From Agelas oroides (Eukaryota; Porifera; Demospongiae; Agelasida; Agelasidae), in assembly GCA_949130485.1 (NCBI GenBank), contig OX422185.1, forward strand, positions 7,975,127 through 8,039,126: a stretch of 64,000 bases of DNA, written 5' to 3'. Below are positions 55,985-64,000 of the stretch, piece after piece; the stretch's first letter is position 1, and each line of letters begins with the position of its first letter. The notes below the pieces were generated by a model. It was not told where the DNA came from and made no database searches. It saw only the letters and a program-made list of their open reading frames with translations. Made by a program: the position numbers and the translations under genes.

Positions 55985-58239
55985 GATCTACAACACTTGG
56001 ATGCAGTTCAGGCCCTTCTATAAGGGGAGGACTGAAACATACCTGAGTATATAGATGAAGTTGTGTGCCAGTTATATACAGATTATGTGTGTTCATACAA
56101 TGATATCATGACCTCTAACTACAGTTTTTTTACAGTTTTTTTTTTACAGTTTTTTTTCTTTCGTGATCCCCTTTCATGTTTTTTTTATCCAAGTGTCATA
56201 TTTCTGGTCACCAAAACATGAATAAAGATGAACAAACTAATTCAAGTGCAATTCATTTCCAATTTCTCTTTACTTTTCTATAGGTTACACCAATTGTTGT
56301 ACGGATAGTACACATAGACACATGCAACTCACCAACTGCAGAAAATTCTTTGATTGAGTTTGTAGTGGTGTAGAATTACTGTTAGTTACGCCATCTCATG
56401 ATAGGTATCACCAGACATGTTGTAGTGGTCTTTGACACAGTGACATGTTGACTACACTGTATGTCATCATCTGCAACCTGAATGTGCATAGCAATGAATC
56501 ATGTTTGTATGAGAAAGTCAACTTGCACTTTTAATTCCAGCTCATTCCCCCCATCCACCTTGGTACTTTCTCATTCACATATCAATTAAGCCAATGAACC
56601 ATGAAACTAGCAGGGGAATCTTTGGTATCTCTATCTAGCCATGCAGAGGATGTACGATGTGATCACATGGTAGTGACTATTAACTGACATTCCAATGCCA
56701 AAAAGTGTGGAGGCAAGCTAAATGAATGACTCTATGGATGAAGTCGCGATGGGCGCAACGGGCGTGCATAGTTTTCGACAAGGTTGAAGATGTTTGGCAA
56801 TTAAAATGGCGTCCTGTGACTCACCTTGTCTCATACTGGCAATTTACAAAATGCAATAACCAATTTTGACTGGCCAGATGTCTTCAGCTTAGTTGAAAAC
56901 CCTATGTGCCCGTCATGACCTGGTCCATAGAGTGATCCTTGTAGCTTGCATCCACGATTCTTGCCCTTGGAATGTCATCAGAGTGCACAAATTGTCGCTA
57001 CGATGTGACATCATGTCCTCCCTCCTTTGGTGTCTAGCTACCATTGAGATAGAAGAGCCATTTTAATTTATGTTAAGGCAGCTATACAAGTAGCTGTAGG
57101 AAATTTGTAGAGTCTGTGTAGCTAATGACTGAGTATATGCTAGACACATGCAGTCCTTACCGGGAGTAGGTGCCATAAATGCAGACAATGCAGCCACTTG
57201 TTGAGAGATTAGCTTTTACTCTTCTGGAGGAACACAACACTCAAAACTGTTTTGCAGTACAAGTAGAGAAGGGTTCAATTAACAGCTGCTTAAATGCTCC
57301 TTCTCCTGAGTCCAAAGTCTGCTGGTTATGTTTTGATTAAAAATCGTTCTTGGTATTGTGAAACACACAACAGCTAATTTCAGTTTCAGCATGCACCAGT
57401 GAGCTTGAATAGCCTAAACTGGATTATGCAATATTGTACAATAGTACATCCACAAACCACAGAACTGCCGAAACTGAAACTAGGGGGTGGATGCTTTGGC
57501 TTTGTTCTGACAACAGTTAGCTATACAGGGATAGGTACTGTGAATATACTAGCTAGACTTGTCTCGGAAGCCTGAATGAGCCTCTCACTACAAAAGCATT
57601 CGTATAGGGGATCACATATGCAGACGAGACTAAAGTGGATTCAGGAGAGAGACAAAATACAAGGTTGCTTCATGGTAGAGAAGGCTTCAAATGGTTACTC
57701 TAAGACCAAAGTTTGCTTGTTCTGTATCTATGGGGAGCATTTGTTGGCATTGTGAAACAGAAAACACAACACCTAACCCTTTTCCACAACCATCTTCATT
57801 CCCTTCAGTCACTGGTGTGGGCTGCATGAATGAAAGACTTGCCAATACCTTGGGTATGCAGGTTGCATGTGAATGAATATTGAATAAGTATTTCAATGAA
57901 CATCACATAACCCTGATCCAGGGTGTGGTACACGTACATATCAAATAGATCACAGGTTCTGAATTGAATACTTACAGAATGAAGGCATCTATGTGGTGCA
58001 GTTCTTGCAGTGAAAAGAAACACTGTACGTAAAATGCAGGTGGACAGTCCAGTTCTCCCAAATTCCTAAGCATAAACACTAGAATAGAGTTCAGCTATAC
58101 AAAGGGTTAACTTTACTTGACGGACAAGAAATTAGATCCAAGTGCACAATCCAGCCTTTAATGTAGGCTAGCCATTGAAGTCATGTAGAGGAGTAGCAAA
58201 GCTAGCCAACTTCCACATATGACTAAAGCATAGGCCAAA
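55985..58239. other. Non-coding stretch
   Basis: T-rich tract 56125-56185. Small frames only. TTGTGAAACA..AACACAACA-like motifs at 57355 and 57750 may be remnants of one repeat. No gene seen. Confidence 0.3.
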
Positions 58240-58690
58240 TTCAATGATGACCAGCTGGGCGGAGTAGTTCGGGTCAGCAAGTGGTGCCAAAACAACCACC
58301 TGCATGGTAATTCAAGTGCAGAAGAGCTTTGCACTGTTCCTACCCAGAAGAAAGCAAAGCACTTATCCAGTGGTGTATTTGGATGCAACAACTCTGGAGA
58401 CTATGCTGACTACCTAGGTGTTTGTATTGACAATCAACTTTCATGGACAGAGCAGATTAAAAAGGTTACAGGTAGGGCATGTGGCGCCCTTAAGAATTTG
58501 AGACGAGTTACACATTCTCTCCTGCAGCAGTGCACACAAGGAAGTTGCTATACAGAGTGAGCTCTACAGTGCTGCCCATCATTCATTGAATATTGTTTAG
58601 TGGTCTGGGATCCAAGTACTGCAATTCTCAATAATAATAGAGTTCCGAATTATGCAGCATGTCTGATTCTTGACAAACCACCCTGGAAAC
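58240..58690 (+). pseudogene. LINE RT C-terminal fragment
   Basis: Reads VSKWCQNNHLHGN, then YADYLGVCIDNQLSWTEQIK, GALKNLRRVTHSLL, a stop, FIEYCLVVWDPS and NYAACLILDKPPWKH. These match the region after the RT palm in LINE-type elements. Multiple frame breaks and missing 5' parts make it a fossil. It is a different lineage from the LINEs at 28.9 and 38.4 kb, judging by the motifs. Confidence 0.55.
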
Positions 58691-59325
58691 ACCCTGAACT
58701 GGAAGACACAGGTTGCCATGCACATATACATTCCCAAACTCCAACCAACTTCCCAAAGCAGTTGCTGTACGTACACGTGTATAGCCTGGGGATAGTGGAC
58801 CTTCTCCCACAACACCCCCAAAATTTATTTTGCATACCAATGACAGCCTGTCAATCATGCAATAGAATGCACTTAAAAAGGAGCACTGCTAACAGCCAGC
58901 TCCTATATATTGCCTTACCATGATCAATATCAGCAGAGTGCTCAAACTCTGCTATTCCATATCTATCCTTGGTCGGCATGTTTGATCAATTAGTCTAATT
59001 AAAGTGTACACATTCTGGACATTACAGCTTATGATGTGCCTTAGAAACATAGACGCTGGCACAATCTATCAGTAAATGTAGGGAATGTATCACAAAAGGT
59101 TTGCCACATTCTCATGCTGTGGAGCATTACCAATCATTATACATGCAGGTATTTTGCATAGCCAAACTATAACTTTCAAATAGCTACATACAAAAATGCA
59201 GGACAGTACATCTTCACAATTATGCACTCTATAGTCCTTACAATAATATTATTAGTCCATTAGTCCATATAGGTCTTACAAAGATTACTAACTAATGTTT
59301 GAGGTACTATGCTCCCAAAAACCAT
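58691..59325. other. Spacer downstream of the GIMAP-like gene
   Basis: No gene seen. The 58600-58923 + frame continues from the LINE fragment and is not independent. Confidence 0.3.
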
Positions 59326-59985
59326 TTAGACTTTATTGGAGTGATCCACATGTGTCCCGCGTCCAACAGTACAGCATCCTTTCGAACCAGGTCCACATTT
59401 GCAATATTCGCACATCTCATCGGAATTGGTAAAGCCAGGCCAGGAATCCTTGAAGGCCAACGCTATTCCAAGTGTAAAAACGTGGCCAATTCCACCCCAG
59501 AATTTCTGAGCTGTAGTGTACCTCGGCACAAACTTGGTGTGGCACTTCGAATCTTCATACTTGGTTGTCTCGCCGTTGCTATCTACCACACCAACTCGCA
59601 AGCGTTCACTCGAGCCCGGAGCTGTTGCATAGCGAGTGATCACAGCACACTTGGCACACACGTTGTCTCGAAATTTCAACTCCATTCCCTTCTTGCTCTT
59701 TACCTGCGCCGATTCTAGAGATGCCAGAATATCCCTTCCTGTGTCCTTTAGCGCAATGTAAACAATCGGTGGACAAAAAATATCCTCGTCTTTGGTAACT
59801 AACTTCAAGGCGGTATGCAATACACTCTGGGTTTCGCGTCTGTCCTCGTCGTCGAACCCATACTTTTGTTTCCTTGCGTGATTTGTAGCAACCACGACCA
59901 TATTTTCAAATATGGCGGAGCCAAAAAAGTGGTACATGACCTTTAACTCGTCCTGAAAAACTCCGTCAACCTTTTCCAGCGCGCC
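59326..59985 (-). pseudogene. AIG1/GIMAP-type GTPase, 3' part (split by a transposon)
   Basis: Second part of the gene whose 5' part is 61740-62180. Read on the minus strand it begins GALEKVDGVFQDELKVMYHFFG, a hallmark of AIG1-type domains, continues IFENMVVVATNHARKQ (G4-like region, TNH) and IVYIALKDTGRDI (the G5 region), then a C-terminal extension with Cys pairs (CAKC, CEYCKC, GCCTVG). With the 1,750-bp insert and one CCGG copy removed, the two parts give one uninterrupted 366-residue frame. AIG1/GIMAP GTPases bind GTP and scaffold on intracellular membranes; in vertebrates they control lymphocyte survival, in plants and invertebrates they respond to infection. Confidence 0.8.
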
Positions 59986-59989
59986 CCGG

Positions 59990-61739
59990 TGTCATGAAAA
60001 TATGCACACCCCGTAAATATGGGCATCCCGGGGTTCCCATTTTTACGTGATTTTAGGGACCCCGGTGTGATTATAGGAACCCCCTTTAGCACGCAAACGG
60101 CTGATGACACAGATGACGCGAACGATGCTGGCGGATACAGTCAGTTTTGATAACGTCAGGTGGCCAATTCAGGCATATAGTAGAGATCATGTGCCCGGAC
60201 AGATGGAAGGTTCGCGCTAGAAATTGAAGATCGAGGGATTAGTGAAGAGCTGCACTCTGACGAGCAAAGTGCTGATAGGAGATTCACAGCTGCCATTTAC
60301 AACTACTTGCGCTATCAAAGTGGCTGCATCAGCCCCAAGATTATAGCTAGTAGTGGAGCTAGCATAAGCTCACAGAGCAAAGGAAGAGAATCATAGCAAT
60401 TATTTTAAGTGCATCAATCTACCTTCTGATCTATAAAAGGGCTCCCAACGAAAAAATCGAAGGTGCTCCGATTTCAAATTTGTTGTGCTAGAACTAAGTA
60501 TCTATCTGAGATATATAAAAACCGGACTATAAAAGTTGGTGCTGCAAAGCTATTTTCAGTCAATTCGTCTTGGACTTGAAAGGGTTAAGTGTCAAAAATT
60601 GGACGCAATTCGGTTCAAGTGACTTTTGAAACTTCGCTACGAAACTAGCGGTATAGAGCGATTGCACGTGACGTCATTACGTTCGAGATTACGAAGGAAA
60701 TCAGAAAACAGCCGCCATTTTGGTGCACAACGAGATAGGAGCTTCTATGGCGATCTTCACGAAATGAGTGATATACTTATAATGCTTCTAATATGTGTTG
60801 AATCGGACAAAATACCATTGCTACATAAGTTAAAACAGCTATATAAACGCTTACCTGTGGGTGTTTTAATCGATATCGCATATACTGCTAATAACATACT
60901 GTACAAGTTGTGCACCAAAATGGCGGTTCATTTCTAGTATACGGAACTGTGATCACGTGCTGAAAACGCTCTATTTGATGTATCTTGTGCAAAAATGCCT
61001 GGACCACTCAAGTTTATAGCTATCAAGAGACTATATTAGCTGTTATTTAATGTTGCAATACATTTCTCCCATAGAAGAATAATGGTTTGAAGTGACTTTT
61101 GACAAGTAAATTTAGCAAGCACCAGTGCAATTGATTATTTACCATTGGTAGAGTATTAAAATAGCTGGACCACTCGCGTGGATATCTGTTAAAGGTATGT
61201 TCATATATAACCCCCCATATAAAATCAAAATCCTATAATGGCCATATTTTGGCACATAACCTTCTGTTTGCTTTATTTATTTTCGGAAGAACGAAAGTCA
61301 TAGAAATTATTGTAACTGTAGTTTACAAACAAGGTCACTTGGTTCTTGGATTTCAGCATACTTGAGTCAAGTTTGCTCGTTCTTGGATTTTTTGTTGGGA
61401 CCCCTATCTATAATATTAATGTACCTGACATACACTTAATTGGTATTGTTCAACCTGTAGCTATAGATGACGTCAAAACATCCTGGCATGTACAACAATA
61501 ATTATTGTACATGCCAGGATGTCACTTTTACATAGGGACGCCTATACTCATTGTTAAAATGGGCAAATTTCAATGTTTGCGTGGGGTGCCTATTTTCACA
61601 GCGGGATGCCCATATTTACTGTGAAAATGGACACCCGGATGCCTATATTCACATAAATATAGGCATCGGGGTGCCCATTTTTACGTGAAAATAGGCATCC
61701 GGGATGCGTATATTTGGGGATGCCTGTATTCACTTGACA
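59990..61739. mobile_element. TIR transposon inserted in the GIMAP-like gene (CCGG target duplication)
   Basis: The element starts TGTCATGAAAATA and ends ACTTGACA (TGTCA/TGACA ends), flanked by CCGG at 59986-59989 and 61740-61743. Both subterminal regions carry many copies of a TATTT..GGCATCCCGG motif in both orientations (60000-60075 and 61570-61735), able to form hairpins. Inside are a fragment of repeat A (60420-60640) and a nested MITE (60652-60975). No transposase is recognised. TGT..ACA ends with 4-bp CG-rich duplications recall Ginger-type elements, but this is only a suggestion. Confidence 0.75.
60652..60975. mobile_element. Nested MITE with TAGAGCG ends
   Basis: TAGAGCGATTGCACGTGA at the left mirrors TCACGTGCTGAAAACGCTCTA at the right. 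Inner arms GCCGCCATTTTGGTGCA / TGCACCAAAATGGCGG are complementary. The 103-codon + frame at 60626-60937 is largely a by-product. Confidence 0.55.
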
Positions 61740-62180
61740 CCGGGTCGGCAAAAAGTAAACCACTCGTTTTGTCGTTATTTTCAGGGCAGCTTGAACGCGA
61801 ACAATCCAGCGGAAAATTTGCAAATTTCCTTCATAAACGCTTACTTTTACCCCGGTTGCTTTAGTTAGTGCACCAGAATCGGAAAACCCGGGAACATCTA
61901 ATACCCGCACGTTATTTACTTTACTTGCAAGTACTTCGCACCAGCCAGTCACTGATAGACGACGTTGTTCATCATCTACTTCGTCGGCTGTGACAAATGC
62001 TTTTTTATCGTATGGCTCGTTTGCTGGCGGTCCTTTCAGAAAATGTAGAGCTTGGTTGTAATATCTTGTAATCGTGGACATTTCGTGTTCGGATCGGCCT
62101 AGCAACTTGTTTCCGGTTGTGCTCTTCCCTGATCCCGTTTTGCCAACAAGAAGAATCTCGTAATACTCGCTGTCTGCCAT
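61740..62180 (-). pseudogene. AIG1/GIMAP-type GTPase, 5' part with GTP-binding site
   Basis: Starts MADSEYYEILLVGKTGSGKST: an intact P-loop (G1) at residues 13-21, close to the N-terminus as usual for GIMAPs. Then TGNKLLGR, LSVTGWCEV, VRVLDVPGFSD (G3) and KRVVYFLPTR, where the frame meets the transposon at residue 147. The 3' part continues exactly in frame at 59985. The start at 62178-62180 is supported by the domain beginning at residue 7. If the insertion is fixed and not spliced, a truncated protein with G1 and G3 but no G4/G5 would result; if heterozygous, the other allele is likely intact. Confidence 0.85.
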
Positions 62181-62980
62181 TTCTTCAATTGTGCAAAAGT
62201 CTTGATACTATCACTGAGGAAACTGGACCACGTTTTTATAGGTAGTCGTGTCAGGAAGTGCATACAAACCGATAACGCACGTGTTTCTTGAAAATTAGCC
62301 GCATAAAGTCCGAGGTGAGGGTTCGCGACTAAAAGCTGCAAAATTTGAATTAAGATTTTGACTGGGGCCACTCGGCGTGTAACGGGGAGTTTCTCTGCCT
62401 CCCACTAGTCCTGAGCAGAAGATTCTTGACAGCGCCTGCCTCATCATATATCACAAACATTGGGGACATTTGCTCTGATTTTCTCACTAATGCAAGCGGC
62501 TAGACTATTGTAACACCCCAGAACATGAAAATTAAGCATTGATTTGGAGAGGCATAATAAAAAGTCATTTGCACGAGCTAAATTTTCTGTTGATAGATAG
62601 GATTTATAGATTTGTCATTTTGTTGTTACATAGAAGAAATAGTCCGTTCTGAGTCTTTCCCACCTCTGTTTTTTATCGACCGCTCGCATGGATTTTCTGC
62701 GATAGCATTTTTATTTGTACATATCAGCGACGTTAAATAAACGAGCGATAGGCGTCAAGCATAGCGATGAACGCAATACTAATAAACGTGTACGATTCAC
62801 GCTTGTCAACCCCTTTCGCGAGAAATATCTGTTGGCTGAATAATGGTAATACCCGCCCGCTTGCAATGTGTGCAGGGGAAGCACCTGATGAGAAACTAAA
62901 AATCAAGGAATTGGGGCCTTACTTTCAATTTTACACATACTGAAAGTAATCAAACCTGGAGACAGGGAAGGCCTGGGAAT
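62181..62980. promoter_or_regulatory. Upstream region of the GIMAP-like gene
   Basis: Expected to contain the promoter and 5' leader (minus strand). No TATA box at a convincing distance was identified. No other gene seen. Confidence 0.3.
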
Positions 62981-62982
62981 GA

Positions 62983-63505
62983 TGCTACCAAACGTAGGGT
63001 GTCCAACCTGAAATACGAAAGTGTACGCATTGGTTCCAAAACAGTGGTTTTCATAAGAGCCAACCCAGGTAAGAAAGAAACCACAGACGGATTGGGTTCG
63101 CATGTCATTTCTTTTGGGATCGGTGCACTTTTCCGGAAGTGGTGAATTCCGAAAAATGGCACGTGACCAAAAATTTAAGCTCGCCGTAACCGGTAAAATT
63201 ATTTCGTTCCTAGACCACTGACCACTGCCAGCGAGGCTACTTTAAACATGGCAGTGAGTTATACATTAGGTCTGTGAGGGTAAGTTTCTTGAGAGATAAC
63301 TAGGCCCATGGCTTGATATTGGTCACGTACCACTTTGCGGGACTTACCACTTCCGGAAAAGTGCACTGTTTCCGAATAAAATTGACATTCGAACCCGATC
63401 CTTCTGTGGTTTCTTTCTTGCCTGGGTTAGCTCTTATAAAAACCACTGTTTTGAAATCAATGCGCACACTTTCATTTTTCAGGTTGGATACCCTACCAAA
63501 CATTA
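62983..63505. mobile_element. Fold-back element, 520 bp
   Basis: 62983-63170 and 63318-63505 are inverted and similar throughout: CTACCAAACGTAGGGTGTCC against GGATACCCTACCAAAC (read in reverse), with inner AAACCACAGACGGATTGGG and ACTTTTCCGGAAGTGG arms. The open frames on both strands here are mirror products of the palindrome. Confidence 0.65.
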
Positions 63506-63668
63506 CACCACGATGCGTATTGCTCAGAACATGGTACAGTCAAGTGTGAGTGATATCTTAATTACTCAACTCGTCTTAATTGTTAGTGTATTCACTAATA
63601 ATACGTAACAGTGAATATCTGCTTTAGGTTTAAATATCTTGATGTGTATGAAAGTATATTATATGGTG

Positions 63669-63751
63669 TAGCCTCGTTCCCAGGCCGTTCCCGCCTCCAG
63701 TTTTTGATCGCTTGCAGTATAAAAACGGAGGGGAAGGATTGGGAGAACGAG
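63669..63751. repeat. TAGCCTCGTTCCCAGG hairpin-type repeat
   Basis: Left end TAGCCTCGTTCCCAGGC, with CCCGCCTCC..GGAGGGGAAGG pairing and GGAGAACGAG near the right. Another copy of the short TIR family spread through this window. Confidence 0.5.
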
Positions 63752-64000
63752 TCACGTGCGTGACGTCAGGTAGACGTGTGGGTAGACGTGAGGGGGGCGG
63801 TGCCCGACGAAGAATCTCGAGGTCCTTCTTGTAATATCTTGTCCAAGAACTTGAGACTGTAAACGTTTGAAAGACAGCATCAATACAGCTCGTTGTTTGG
63901 TAGACTCGAGCCTGATCAACGCAAAGTTTGTGAGTTACAACGATCGGGCACCGCCCCCCTCACGTCTACCCTCACGTCTACCTGACGTCACGCACGTGAC
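63752..64000. mobile_element. Fold-back element with 57-bp arms at the window edge
   Basis: 63752-63808 (GTCACGTGCGTGACGTCAGG.. to ..GGGCGGTGCCCGA) is mirrored almost perfectly by 63944-64000. The arms contain an internal repeat of GGTAGACGTG. The loop of about 135 bp has no coding content. Confidence 0.75.

Noticed and set aside
59299-59718. 139-residue + strand ORF
   Set aside because: Exact antisense shadow of the conserved AIG1/GIMAP C-terminal part, which has recognisable motifs on the minus strand.
59990-61739. The insert as a normal spliced intron of the GIMAP-like gene
   Set aside because: On the minus strand the 5' edge offers G|GTGTCA but there is no AG at the 3' edge (TGACACCGG). 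The CCGG duplications and TIRs fit transposition better. Splicing from an internal AG is not excluded.
62903-63549. Three ORFs with shared peptides (FLPGLAL...)
   Set aside because: They are the two arms of one fold-back element read in opposite directions.

Overview
This window looks like nuclear DNA of a marine invertebrate, most likely a demosponge. The Death-domain style, the AIG1/GIMAP-type GTPase, the CR1-like LINE with a PHD-type ORF1, and the many fold-back DNA elements all fit. Assignment is from memory of these families, not a search. Genes are sparse, split by long introns, and embedded in transposon debris.

Region by region. 1-26.6 kb (+ strand): what appears to be one long intron-rich gene. 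Phase-1/phase-1 exons encode two Death domains (6911-7204 and 9064-9360) joined by short linker exons (8652-8708 and 16795-16869). The gene ends in a large terminal exon (25588-26636) encoding an intact subtilisin-like S8 serine protease. All joins keep one reading frame, giving about 590 residues from the first Death exon to the stop. The introns hold a piggyBac-like MITE, three copies of a palindromic MITE, a decayed tyrosine-recombinase retroelement lacking reverse transcriptase (about 18.26-21.55 kb), and a compact LTR element (22153-23253) with identical 197-bp LTRs and a 5-bp target duplication. 27-33 kb: a retroelement endonuclease-like fragment and a scrambled CR1-type LINE. 32.5-43 kb: two inverted copies of a 1.6-1.7 kb TIR element, a MULE-like element with a 9-bp target duplication, a tRNA-derived SINE interrupted by a MITE, a TIR element carrying a zinc-binding exon fragment, and a second LINE fragment. 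43-59 kb: mostly dispersed repeats, one orphan ORF, a pogo-like MITE inserted in a LINE tail, and a TIR element carrying an exon-like ORF with a splice donor. 59.3-62.2 kb (- strand): an AIG1/GIMAP-type GTPase gene whose single ORF is split by a 1,750-bp TIR element flanked by CCGG duplications. 62.9-64 kb: two fold-back elements.

The most interesting points are the Death-Death-subtilase architecture, which joins an apoptosis/innate-immune adaptor domain to a cytosolic-looking protease, and the GIMAP-like GTPase that a transposon splits precisely. Both families are linked to immune and cell-death functions. Whether the two loci are functionally connected cannot be told from sequence. No CRISPR array, operon or prokaryotic gene was seen.
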